Positions 45,067 to 54,243 of a stretch of 64,000 bases of DNA are shown piece by piece. The DNA is from G963677325 sp963810555 (GTDB lineage Bacteria > Bacteroidota > Bacteroidia > Bacteroidales > Prolixibacteraceae). Below the pieces are notes generated by a model, which saw only the letters and a list, made by a program, of their open reading frames with translations, had not been told where the DNA came from and did not search any database. How positions within the stretch are numbered: position 1 is the stretch's first letter; each line of letters opens with the position of its first letter. Where the stretch lies: positions 1-64,000 of the forward strand of contig CAWENX010000014.1 of NCBI GenBank assembly GCA_963810555.1. Reading direction: 5' to 3'. Made by a program: the position numbers and the translations under genes.

Positions 45067-45231
45067 GTTCTTTCCCTATTTATGGTTAATATTTCAAATT
45101 AAAAGGCTTAAGACTAGAGGCTAGAGGCTGTAGAAAGATCAAATTACAAATTACTCCTTCATTCTTTCATTCCTTAATTCTTTCATTCTCTTATAGCCTT
45201 TAGTCTTAAGCCTTTAGTCTGAAGCCTTTTT

Positions 45232-46194
45232 CTACTTCTGAAGCAAATGAATTGCAAAACCTCCTACTTCCTCTTTCATATAAACAGCAACCATAGCTCC
45301 GCCAACCGGTCCTTTCGCGGTGCTCATATCAACCACAAAACCATTGCGCTCAAGGTAGGTGATAGCTCTTGGGATGCTGTTTGTCCTGATGGCGATATGA
45401 CCATTCTTACCAAGACCGATGCTTTTGTTGACTTCTACACCGGTTCCGGCAAAATTGGAGCTGTTGCCTTCCTTGACCGGGAAATTGAACATGGCATTGA
45501 ACATTTTTGTGACTGCCAGTGAGGAGTCTGCATCCGGCATATTGATACCGATATGTGCAAGTTCAAATCCTAATGCAAGATTCACGGCTTCTCTTGTAAG
45601 TTTCGCGATTTCTGCAAAATTACCTGCCTTGATCAGTTCATCCTTAACCATCCAGCTGCCGCCGCATGCAAGAACTTTAGGAAATGCAAGGTAATCGTTA
45701 AGGTTATTTGCACTGATTCCCCCTGTAGGTATAAATTTCATCATCCCATAAGGAGCGCTCATTGCTTTCAAGGTAGCAAGTCCTCCAAAAGCTTCAGCCG
45801 GGAAAAACTTAACAACTTCAAGTCCAAAACCCAAGGCCATCTCAATATCGGAAGGATTGCTGCATCCCGGAGTAATGGGAATGCTATTTTTTACACAATA
45901 TTCAACGACAGCAGGATTAAATCCCGGGCTGACGATAAATTTGGATCCTGAATCAACGGCCTTTTTTGCCTGATCTACACTAAGCACAGTTCCTGCTCCA
46001 ACAAGCATTTCAGGATATGCCTTGCTGATGTTGCTGATGGCTTCAGGCGCAGCAGCAGTGCGAAAAGTAATTTCAGCCAATGGCAGACCGCCGTCAATAA
46101 GCGCCTTTCCCAATGATACAGCGTCGGCTGCATTGTCAATCTTCACTACCGGGACGATTCCCAGTTTACCGATTTTTGTTAGAATTTCGTTCAT
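45232..46194 (-). CDS. eda: KDPG/KHG aldolase fused to a VOC-like domain
   Basis: 320 residues. Residues 1-205 are a class I KDPG aldolase: GIVPVVKIDNAADAVSLGKA, LPLAEITFRTAAAPEAI, VGAGTVLSVDQAKKAVDSGS, FIVSPGFNPAVVEYC and VVKFFPAEAFGGLATLKAMS with the Schiff-base lysine in VVKFFP. The usual enzyme ends here, but this one continues with about 110 residues (FELAHIGINMPDADSSLAVT, GHIAIRTNSIPRAITYLERN, VGGAMVAVYMKEEVGGFAIH) that look like a glyoxalase/VOC fold. Eda cleaves KDPG to pyruvate and glyceraldehyde 3-phosphate. It lies directly upstream of the KdgK gene in one operon. The role of the extra domain is unknown. Confidence 0.88.
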   Translation of the reverse strand: MNEILTKIGKLGIVPVVKIDNAADAVSLGKALIDGGLPLAEITFRTAAAPEAISNISKAYPEMLVGAGTVLSVDQAKKAVDSGSKFIVSPGFNPAVVEYCVKNSIPITPGCSNPSDIEMALGFGLEVVKFFPAEAFGGLATLKAMSAPYGMMKFIPTGGISANNLNDYLAFPKVLACGGSWMVKDELIKAGNFAEIAKLTREAVNLALGFELAHIGINMPDADSSLAVTKMFNAMFNFPVKEGNSSNFAGTGVEVNKSIGLGKNGHIAIRTNSIPRAITYLERNGFVVDMSTAKGPVGGAMVAVYMKEEVGGFAIHLLQK

Positions 46195-46499
46195 CTTCTT
46201 AGTCTTAAAAAGTTTGATATATTACTTGAATTGACATTTAATCACTGCTACCATTCGTAATCAAACCCGAAGGGTTGATAGGATTGTAGCCGTCCAATCT
46301 CCCGATAACCGTAGCCCTGAAAGGGTGACATTATTTTCATTCAATAAACAGCTTTTTATGTCACCCTTTCGGGGTTCTGGTGTACATTGATTCATTTGTT
46401 CTACAATCATGCCATCCCTTCGGGATTGACCCTGTTCTACATGAATCTTTCTGCATCTCAATCATGTTACCCTTTGCAGCTTAAGATACTTAATTTATT
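46195..46499. repeat. Intergenic region with CCCGAAGGG / CCCTTCGGG words
   Basis: Words at 46263-46278 (AAACCCGAAGGGTTGA), about 46312-46331 (TAGCCCTGAAAGGGTGACAT), 46361-46381 (CACCCTTTCGGGGTTCTGG core) and 46415-46430 (ATCCCTTCGGGATTGA) match the family seen at 6914-7172. Orientation again switches in the middle, so the stretch can form a long imperfect hairpin. Confidence 0.6.
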
Positions 46500-47459
46500 T
46501 TATTCACCGGATACTTTGGCATGCCCGTAAAGCAGCACATCCTTCACATTTTCAGCTACCTTCCGTTTCAGTTCGCTCATGGCTTCCTCGCTGTACCAAC
46601 CCACATGGTCAGTCAGCACACAATTCTCGATCTTCATCAGCGGATTATCCTTATCCATAGGCTCTTTGGTATGTACATCCAAACCGGCGCTGTTGATCTT
46701 TTTATTTGTCAATGCATTGATAAGAGCTTTTTCATCTATAACAGGGCCACGGGAAGTATTGATTATTATAGCGGTAAGTTTCATTAATTCAAAGGCTTCT
46801 GCGTTGATAAGACCCCTCGTCTTCTCGTTCAGCGGCATATGAATGGAAATAAAATCGCCTTCCTTTAAAGCTTCCTCCCATTCCACTTTTTCAGCTCCCA
46901 TCGACTGAATAGTCTGAGCATCGATGTATGGATCATAAATCAGTATCCTGGCAAAATTGAGCCCTTTGATTTTTCGGTAGAGGGTTCGCCCGATCATTCC
47001 AAAACCAAGGAAAGTAAAGGTTTTTCCGGCTATCCTGTAAATCGGGTCAGCTTTGCCGACGTTCCACATCCCGGCTCTTACCTGGGCATCACGCCGGGCC
47101 ACCTTCCTGGCACAGGCCATAATCAGTGCAAGCGCCTGATCTGAAACCTCTTCCGCACAATAATCTGGCACATTGGCAAGGTATATTCCTTTTTTAGTAC
47201 AAGCCGCCACATCAACATTGTCGTAGCCTACCCCGTACCTCGAAATGACTTTACATTTTTCAAGCTTCTCTATCACCTCTGCCGGCATTGGGGCAAGGTT
47301 GCACATAATGCCGTCTGCGTCTTTACATTCATCAATAACTTCCTGTACAGTGTTCAGATTGGCGATTACAACTTCCGCACCGATACTTTCAAGAACCTGC
47401 TTTTCTTCCTCGTATGTTTTATGACGATCGTCCGTCATCACTACTTTAAATTTTGCCAT
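46500..47459 (-). CDS. D-isomer-specific 2-hydroxyacid dehydrogenase (SerA-like / C-terminal-binding-protein type)
   Basis: 319 residues, cytoplasmic. NAD-binding Rossmann motif FTFLGFGMIGRTLYRKIKG; substrate and catalytic residues appear in VISRYGVGYDNVDVAA, IINTSRGPVIDEKAL (Arg), SAGLDVHTKEPMD (Glu) and VLTDHVGWYSEEAM (His). Family members reduce or oxidise 2-oxo and 2-hydroxy acids such as phosphoglycerate, glycerate or glyoxylate. At 319 residues it lacks the ACT domain of biosynthetic SerA. Being first in a likely operon with Eda and KdgK, it may handle a hydroxyacid from sugar-acid breakdown. A -7 element lies 110 bp upstream. Confidence 0.82.
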   Translation of the reverse strand: MAKFKVVMTDDRHKTYEEEKQVLESIGAEVVIANLNTVQEVIDECKDADGIMCNLAPMPAEVIEKLEKCKVISRYGVGYDNVDVAACTKKGIYLANVPDYCAEEVSDQALALIMACARKVARRDAQVRAGMWNVGKADPIYRIAGKTFTFLGFGMIGRTLYRKIKGLNFARILIYDPYIDAQTIQSMGAEKVEWEEALKEGDFISIHMPLNEKTRGLINAEAFELMKLTAIIINTSRGPVIDEKALINALTNKKINSAGLDVHTKEPMDKDNPLMKIENCVLTDHVGWYSEEAMSELKRKVAENVKDVLLYGHAKVSGE

Positions 47460-47569
47460 AAATGATTGATTGTTCTTATATAGTGAAATTAATTAGTTAA
47501 AATTACTCCTGTAAATGAATTGAAGGATAAATACTTGCAATGATATGATCTATCTCTTATAAGAATTTA

Positions 47570-47577
47570 CAAAGTTA
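47570..47577 (-). promoter_or_regulatory. -7 element upstream of the 2-hydroxyacid dehydrogenase operon
   Basis: On the minus strand it reads TAACTTTG, matching TAnnTTTG. It would give a leader of about 100 nt. No -33 TTTG at the usual distance. The 11-bp-period array at 47731-47869 lies 150 bp further upstream. Confidence 0.4.
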
Positions 47578-47730
47578 GTTATTTAATTAAAAATTTCCCT
47601 CTAACAATAAAGTTTTTGTTCAGTTTAAAGATCAGTTTGCTTACCCTGAATATGTATTCGAATAAGGCAGATATTAATGATTATTTTACCTGATCCCCCA
47701 AATGCCTTCACCTAACCCTCCCCCTGCCAT

Positions 47731-47869
47731 GTCCATACAATGGCCATAATATTTAGACTATTTTTCCACTACATTTCCACTATTTTTACACAAATTAGTG
47801 CAGATATAGTGCAGATGTAGTGTAGATATAGTGTAGAAGGTATGGATTTGGTACGGCCATGGTACAGCG
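47731..47869. repeat. Inverted array with 11-bp period (locus 2)
   Basis: Right half: TAGTGCAG at 47796 and 47807, TAGTGTAG at 47818 and 47829, then GTATGGAT, GTACGGCC and GTACAGCG at 47840, 47851 and 47862, all 11 bp apart. Left half mirrors this at 47786 (TTACACAA), 47775 and 47764 (TTCCACTA), 47753 (TTAGACTA), 47742 (GGCCATAA) and 47731 (GTCCATAC). The change from the CACTA word to the CCATA word happens after the fourth unit in both halves, so the arms pair unit by unit. The symmetry centre is 47794.5. Confidence 0.85.
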
Positions 47870-47979
47870 TTGACAGGAGGAAAGTAATCTTCGGATCAAA
47901 TCAAGGATATTAAAAAAGCATGCCAAAGATCAAGCCTTATTGCCAATCTAAGTATGTAGCCTATTTTATTTTATGAAGA

Positions 47980-48963
47980 TCAGATTATCCGAACCAGGAA
48001 AAATTGAATCAATGAGATAGTGACTACGGAGAGGAAGGTTGTGAACCCGATGATGGTTGCAGAGAGCTCGGCATCGGTATTCATTTCGGCTGCCATCACA
48101 TAGGTGGAAACAGCGCTTGGCATAGCGGTGATCATAACACTTAATCCAAGGTCAGTCCCTTTTAAATGAAACACATGATATGCAATGAAATAAGCAATTA
48201 CAGGCATGATAAGCAGTTTAATAAAGGAAGTGCTGACAACAAGTTTCAGGTTATTCTTCAAATGTTTAATATCAACTGAACAGCCAATCAAAACAAGGGC
48301 CAGCGGCAGGGAAACATTGCTTGCCATTAAAAGGAACTGATCCAGAACTTTTACCTGCAAAACAGGAATTTTGTAATAGGCAAAAAGCAGGCCAAGGAAT
48401 GCAGATAAAATAAAAGGATTCGTTAAGAAACCGATGAAACGCAAGCCTTCATTTCTAAGGATATAAATCAACTTTTGTTGAAAGCTCCCCGCTCTCAAGG
48501 TATTTTCTTTTTTGATCTTCCCATTGTAAATACCCAATCCGATTACTGAGAGGATAATTACAGTGGGAGTATCAAATCCATTAATGATTGCCGCTTTCGA
48601 CATGGCCTGCTCACCATAAAATCCATTGATTACAGGAAGTCCCATATATCCCTGATTGGAACGGAAACAACTCATGTTGAAAGCGCCCCTTTTGAAATTG
48701 TTCCGGATCAGGTAGGCAATAAAAAATGTAATTAAGAATACTATCGTTGTTACAAGAATGTTGCAGACCACCAGGTTTAGCTTGAACGTTGAGGCAAAAT
48801 CGAATGATACGATGCTACGGAAAGTCAGGGCCGGAAATGTGAAGTAATAAATAAATTTACTCAGGAAATTACGCGTGTTCTCATTTATTAATCCCTTCAC
48901 CCGCGCCAAATAACCAATAGCAACAAAAAGGAATATGGGTATGGTTATGGCTAAGATCTGCAC
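47980..48963 (-). CDS. AEC (auxin efflux carrier) family transporter
   Basis: 327 residues with about ten hydrophobic segments, opening ILAITIPIFLFVAIGYLARV and ending FTTFLSVVTISLIQFFLVRI. The family signatures are NQGYMGLPVINGFYGEQAM (G-LPV motif in helix 4), NPFILSAFLGLLFAY, VSLPLALVLIGCSVD and MPSAVSTYVMAAEM in helix 9. Bacterial AEC carriers move small organic acids such as malate or malonate. Here it may carry a sugar-acid breakdown product. It lies between the SDR and the 2-hydroxyacid dehydrogenase, with the 11-bp-period array just beyond its stop codon. Confidence 0.85.
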   Translation of the reverse strand: MQILAITIPIFLFVAIGYLARVKGLINENTRNFLSKFIYYFTFPALTFRSIVSFDFASTFKLNLVVCNILVTTIVFLITFFIAYLIRNNFKRGAFNMSCFRSNQGYMGLPVINGFYGEQAMSKAAIINGFDTPTVIILSVIGLGIYNGKIKKENTLRAGSFQQKLIYILRNEGLRFIGFLTNPFILSAFLGLLFAYYKIPVLQVKVLDQFLLMASNVSLPLALVLIGCSVDIKHLKNNLKLVVSTSFIKLLIMPVIAYFIAYHVFHLKGTDLGLSVMITAMPSAVSTYVMAAEMNTDAELSATIIGFTTFLSVVTISLIQFFLVRII

Positions 48964-49103
48964 TTTTTGTAATTAAAGAATTAAGGAATTAAGGAATGAA
49001 GGAATGAATAATTCGGCTGTTTACACATTTCTTGGCGGTTGAATAAAAAAGGTGATATAATTCATTACAGATTACATCACCTCATTATATAAATTGAAAT
49101 GCT

Positions 49104-49926
49104 TTAAACTCCCGAGTAAGTTGAGAAGCCTCCGTCGACAGGGACAGTAATTCCTGTCACAAATTTGGAGGCATCTGAAGCAAGCCAGATCAGGGTGCCG
49201 ATCAGATCGTCGGGATTGCCGAATCTTCCCATCGGGGTGTGATTAATGATTTGTGTTCCACGTGGTTTCATAGCTCCCGTTTCGGGATCGGTAAGAAGGA
49301 AGCGGTTCTGATCGGTCAGAAAGAATCCGGGCGCAAGAGCATTAACCCTCACTTTTTCGCCGAAAGCCTGTGCAAGATCAACAGCAAGCCACATTGTAAA
49401 ATTGGAAACGGCGGCTTTGGCGGCTGCATAACCCGGAGTACGGGTCAGCGGACGGTAATAATTCATGGATGAGATATTGATTATCGAACCTCCTTCACCT
49501 TCAGCCATTTCCTTACCGAATACCTGGCTGGGAAGCACAGCTCCTGCCATCAAATTAAGATCGATAACCCGCTGAAGCTCTTCCTTTGAGAGATCGAAAA
49601 ATGACTGAGTATCTGAAGTAGTTGCCCCTTTTGTATTTCCGCCTACGGCATTGACAAGGATATGAAAAGCTTTGAAATCATTGACAACTTCGGCACAGAC
49701 GCTTTTCAATAGAATTAATATTCATGGCGTCCATTTCATAGCCTTTGGCTTTCACACTGTACGTTTGTTCGAGTTCTTTTGCAAGTTTGACGGCGATATC
49801 GACTTTCAAGTCACAGATTGCAATATTGGCGCCTGCAGAAGCAAGTCCTTTAGCCATTGAGTTGCCGAGAATACCTCCTCCTCCCAGAATTACTGCATTT
49901 TTCCCTTTTAAATCAAATAAATTCAT
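49104..49926 (-). CDS. SDR-family oxidoreductase, D-mannonate-oxidoreductase type, one frameshift
   Basis: Frames 49678-49926 and 49104-49709 join into a 273-residue short-chain dehydrogenase when one T is removed from TTTT at 49703-49706. NAD-binding motif VILGGGGILGNSMAKGLASA, NAG-equivalent HILVNAVGGNTKGA, catalytic serine region IINISSMNYYRPLTRTPGYA with the YxxxK pair (YAAAK), then VRVNALAPGFFLTDQNRFLL and the C-terminal FVTGITVPVDGGFST. The extended loop with NQNRFLL-like sequence is typical of Bacteroidota SDRs that reduce fructuronate to mannonate, which fits the neighbouring KDG pathway genes, but the substrate is inferred. The break lies in a homopolymer. Confidence 0.8.
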
Positions 49927-49942
49927 GTTTTTAGGTTTTGGT

Positions 49943-50026
49943 GTAGAGGCGCAGGTGTGCGTATCTTAGAGATATAATTTATAAAATTAATTCTAAAAAA
50001 TATGAGACGCACGCCTTGCGTCTCTA
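49943..50026. repeat. Inverted repeat with GTAGAG / CTCTAC ends
   Basis: GTAGAGGCGCAGGTGTGCGT (49943-49962) pairs imperfectly with ACGCACGCCTTGCGTCTCTAC-type sequence ending at 50026, around a 40-nt AT-rich loop. It lies in the 109-bp gap upstream of the SDR start and just past the next gene's stop codon. It is related to the GTAGAGAC palindromes. Confidence 0.55.
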
Positions 50027-50035
50027 CAAGGTTAT

Positions 50036-52686
50036 TTAACTTACCAGAACATTTAAATTGACCATTTCAATGTTCTTATTCGGACAGCGATTATAACACA
50101 TTCCGCAGGCTACACATTCCTCCTTATTTATTTCCCACTCGTCCGGAGCAACCAAATGGATAGCAAATTCAGGACAGAGTGTTGCACAAATACCGCAACC
50201 TTCACCGCAACCACAGTTAAGGCATCGTTGGGATTCGGCAACGGCTTCTGCTTCAGTCAGCGTACGGATATAGGTTGAGAAATTGGTAACTCTTTCTTTT
50301 CCGGGAGAAGTGTAAAGATCAACCGATCCGTTATCCTTAAAATAGCCTACTCTTCTGAGAACTTTTTCTTTTTCTACTGCAGGAACATCAGGTTCATATT
50401 CAAGCACCGCCTGATCACCGGCAATCATTTTATCAATGGAAGCTGCACCTCTTTTGCCGGCAGCAATGGATGAGATAACAGAATCGACATTGTTAACATC
50501 GCCTCCGACAAAAACTCCTGGTAAATTAGTAGCCCCTGTTTGTGGATCAGCTATAACCATTCCCTGTCTGTCGACCTGTAAGCCATTGATTGACTGCGCA
50601 ACCGGTTTCTGTCCAATTGCTGTGACGACTAAGTCACACGGAAGAACAAATTCAGCGTCTGTAAATTCTTCCGGTCTTCTGCGGTTGGATTGATCCTTAT
50701 CACCAAGAACCTGGTTGACCAACTTAATGGCTGAAACCTTTCCGTTTTCGGTTTCAATAGATTTGGGGGCAACAAGATACATCACCTTGATTCCTTCTGT
50801 TCAGCTTCGGCAATTTCTTCCGGTGTGGCAGGCATTTCATCCTTTGTACGCCGGTAGGCAATCAGGACTTCTTCAGCGCCCAGCCTTTTTGAGGTACGCG
50901 CTGCATCGACAGCTGTAAAACCTCCGCCGATTACAACAACCCGCTTGCCCATAACTGGCTGCTTGTCATCATAAGTATCCTTCAGAAGTTTAAGGGCAGG
51001 AATCACTCCTTCCGCATCTTCTCCGGGAATATTAAGGTCACGTCCGCTGTGCGCACCTACTCCCACAAATATTGCAGAATAGCCTTCTTTTTTAAGGGAA
51101 TCAAGGGTAATATCCTTTCCTAATGCTTTGCCTGTCTCAAATTCAATGCCCATTGATTTGTACATGGCAATCTCGGTATCGAGTACATCATGATTCATCC
51201 TGAACCGGGGCAATCCGTACCGAAGCATTCCTCCAAGATATTTTTCCTTTTCAAATACCTTAACCTTATACCCTGCTACTGTCAGGTTATATGCACAGGA
51301 AAGACCGGCGGGACCAGAACCAATCACTGCTACCTTTTCCTTTCTTTGAGCTTTTGCCGCAACATTTGGCGTCCAGCCGGCCTTTTGTCCGTATTCAAGA
51401 ACGAAGCGCTTGATTTCCCTGATAGGTATTGCAGTACCGATTTCAGCGCGGGTACATTCAGTCTCGCAGGGATGATTGCACACCCAGCCGCATACTGACT
51501 GCAACGGATTTTTATCCATGATCAGGTCATAGGCGGCACGGTAATCACCTTTGGCTACTTTCTGTACGTAAGCCTGTACAGGAACATTGTGAGGACAGGC
51601 AGATTTACATGGAGCTTGCAGCTTAGGTTCAGTAATTTTAGCATAACCCTGGAAGAGAGTCAACTCGGCTGCGCTCTTCACATGAGGAACAACAAGATCC
51701 CTCATTTCACGGGTAGTCTTGTAGTTGTGATCTTCCATAAAATCATTTACCCCCGAGATCACTCCCTCAATGAATCCAAAACCGCTCATCAGAGTCTCAG
51801 AACAAATCCCAAGCAAGTCGGCCCCGCACATGATCATTTCTATGGCATCTTTGGATGTACTTATACCTCCGGCAGCCATGATCCTGGGTTCCGGACCGTT
51901 CACTTTTCTTATTTCATAGGTATCTCTCTGAGCGAGTGGTTTAAGCCATGCACCCGAATGGCAGGTCATACTGATTTCCTGCTGTAGGTGATAAGGAGCC
52001 GCTCCCGGATTTTCAAGATTAATAGGTGGTATCCCAAGACGATTAGCAGTCCCTCCCACTGCATCAGCGCCGGCGGCGTACAGAGACTTAGCAACCTGGG
52101 CTATTTTCCCACCTTCAGGAGTTAACTTGACAAACAAGGGGATATTAATAGCCTTTTTGATTTCCCTTACGATTTCTGCCACCGCATCACCTTGCTGGCC
52201 AAGGCTTGCACCAGTTTTTATTGTGCAACAATTGTCATTTCCCGATGAGACTTCCACGTTATAAGACATATTGGGGCAGCACATATTTAATTCAATGATG
52301 TCTACTCCAACCTCTTCAAACTTCTTTGCCATATTGACCCATCCTTCGGTACCTTTATCTCCGGCATAGGTGATATTGGCCATCAGGATCAGATCTGTGA
52401 GGACTTTTTTAGCGTCTTCCACAAGCTTTAATCCTTCATAGAACTTCAGACGTTTTTCTGCTGTAAAGCACAGGGAATTGCGGTCTTCAAAAACAGCATA
52501 ACGCGGCACCCTGTTAATGTAGGGAGATGGGTCGATAGTCAGTTTGATGCTGGCGCCTGCCCAACCGGTCTGCTCTATTCGTACCAATTGTTTAACAGAC
52601 TTTGTTGTAGGTCCTGAGGCAACATAAAAAGGATTTTTAAATGTAATGCCTCCTACCGTTACCGGTAAGTATAAATCTTTCCTCAT
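50036..52686 (-). CDS. Fused PreA-PreT-type oxidoreductase (dihydropyrimidine-dehydrogenase-like), one frameshift
   Basis: Frames 50782-52686 and 50036-50785 form one 883-residue protein after restoring one base near 50797 (EEIAEAEQ, then IKVMYLVAPKSIETENGKVS). Residues 1-330 are an FMN TIM barrel of the dihydroorotate-dehydrogenase type (VGGITFKNPFYVASGPTTKS, DIIELNMCCPNMSYN, IPLFVKLTPEGG, AAGGISTSKDAIEMIMCGAD). Residues 360-760 are a GltD/PreT-like part with cysteine clusters (CKSACPHNVPVQAYV, CGWVCNHPCETECTRAEIG), FAD site VAVIGSGPAGLSCAYNLTVA and NAD site VVVIGGGFTAVDAA. The C-terminus has two 4Fe-4S motifs (CGCGEGCGICATLCPEFA, CVACGMCYNRCPNKN). In known DPD the GltD-like part comes first, so this order is permuted. 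Substrate unknown. Confidence 0.8.
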
Positions 52687-52923
52687 ATTTGAATTGTTAT
52701 TTCTCTAATCCTGATCAAATTATATCATAAAACACAATTATAATATCTGACTTTTCCTTAAATAAGTTCGCCCGAATTAGGATAGTGTAGTTATATCATT
52801 GCCATTAACACCTCATTTTGTGGTATTTATGAGGGGACTTAAAAAATTCTTTACCCAAAACTGTAAGATATTAATCCGGAGGCAATATTAATAATCTGAA
52901 AGATAAAATCCTAATTTATTAAA

Positions 52924-54012
52924 CTATTTATAATTATTACAGATTTTAATGCCTTCTTTTGCCGATTTGTAAATCAGATTGACTACCCGTAATGCTTCCA
53001 GGCCATCTATGCCTCGCAATCCTGTTTTAGCATCCTGTTCTTTTAGACAAGATTCCATAAAATGACGTATCTCACTGACATAACCTAAATTAAATTTCTC
53101 ATCAACAGCAGGTCTTGACCAGCCTGTTGTTATTTCAGCTTTCTCAACTGTATAACTTAATCCGGGAATTGAATAACAACTTATAGCAGAGGTAAAAGTA
53201 AGATCTACGTGCATCACTCCCTCTGTTCCGTAGATATCTATCACGTCTTCCATGCCACCTGTGGTGAGGTAGTTAGCTTCCAGAAGCGCCGAGGTCCCGT
53301 CTTCAAATTTAATAATACAGGCTGACCAGTCCTCCCCTTCCATGGTCTGATGAATAAAGTTGTTTTTCAACCCTCCTGAAGTCATGGCCACAAGTTCAGT
53401 CCATTTCCCGTTTTTAAGGGCAAGCATAAAACCAACAGGATGGATTCCTAAATGAACCATACATCCGCCGCCGCAATATTTAATTGTCTGTGCAAAAGGA
53501 GAGTGGGAACCACTGTGACATTCCCTTGCCCTGATGTACATGGGCTTGCCAATACCCCCTTCTTCAACAATGGCAAGGGCTTTGCCAAGCGCCGGAGCGA
53601 ACAGCCAATCCTCGGCATAATATAGTTTTTTCCCTGCCTTTTGAGCAGCCTCCACCATTTCGGTGGCGTCCTCAACAGTTGTTGCCAAAGGCTTTTCCGA
53701 AATGACATGTCTTCCCTTTTTAAACGCAGCCAAAGCCACATCATGATGCAGAAAATTGGGCATACAGATATCAACAAGATCACAATCTACTTCATCGATA
53801 GCCTTATTATAATCATCGTATGATTTAAAGCCGGTCAATCCGTATCTTGATGCAAGTGAATCAATTCTTGATAAATCCTTATCGCATATGGCAACAATTT
53901 CTGCAATATCTGTACATCTTGCATAACCATCCATATGAAGGTCAGCGCTGAAAGCTGCCCCAACCAGTAAAACCCGAACTCTTTTCTCCACTTTAAAATT
54001 ATTTAGGTGCAA
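52924..54012 (-). CDS. Gfo/Idh/MocA-family NAD(P)-dependent dehydrogenase, cytoplasmic
   Basis: 362 residues, no export signal. VRVLLVGAAFSADLHMDGYA and EIVAICDKDLSRI form the Rossmann start; MPNFLHHDVALAAFKKGRHV and the ISEKPLATT motif follow. The C-terminal part has GGGCMVHLGIHPVGFMLALK, NYLTTGGMEDVIDIYGTEGV and GYVSEIRHFMESCL. Family members oxidise or reduce sugars, inositols or their acids. Unlike the Tat-exported relative at 24466 it works in the cytoplasm, and it is the first gene of the minus-strand catabolic group that continues with the PreA-PreT fusion and SDR. Substrate unknown. Confidence 0.82.
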   Translation of the reverse strand: MHLNNFKVEKRVRVLLVGAAFSADLHMDGYARCTDIAEIVAICDKDLSRIDSLASRYGLTGFKSYDDYNKAIDEVDCDLVDICMPNFLHHDVALAAFKKGRHVISEKPLATTVEDATEMVEAAQKAGKKLYYAEDWLFAPALGKALAIVEEGGIGKPMYIRARECHSGSHSPFAQTIKYCGGGCMVHLGIHPVGFMLALKNGKWTELVAMTSGGLKNNFIHQTMEGEDWSACIIKFEDGTSALLEANYLTTGGMEDVIDIYGTEGVMHVDLTFTSAISCYSIPGLSYTVEKAEITTGWSRPAVDEKFNLGYVSEIRHFMESCLKEQDAKTGLRGIDGLEALRVVNLIYKSAKEGIKICNNYK

Positions 54013-54152
54013 TTAATATTTTGCAAATATCAAAACTTTATGAAAAACTACCTTCCTCAATCAAAATAAAAATTTCAAATCTCATTAAAAACAAACCCCG
54101 GCATTTCTACCAGGGATCGTTTCAATTTTCAAAGTTTCAGTCTTTCAAAATT

Positions 54153-54240
54153 AAAAGGTGAAAAAGTGAGTTTAAAGGTGATGTTATTGATGTTTCATTT
54201 TTTCAACATTCAAGCAAAACTATATACTTTTTCACCTTTT
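54153..54240 (-). terminator. 15-bp perfect inverted repeat after ceramidase-like gene
   Basis: AAAAGGTGAAAAAGT (54153-54167) and ACTTTTTCACCTTTT (54226-54240) are exact complements around a 58-nt loop. It begins 3 bp after the stop codon at 54244. The long loop makes a classical terminator less certain. Confidence 0.45.
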
Positions 54241-54243
54241 CAG

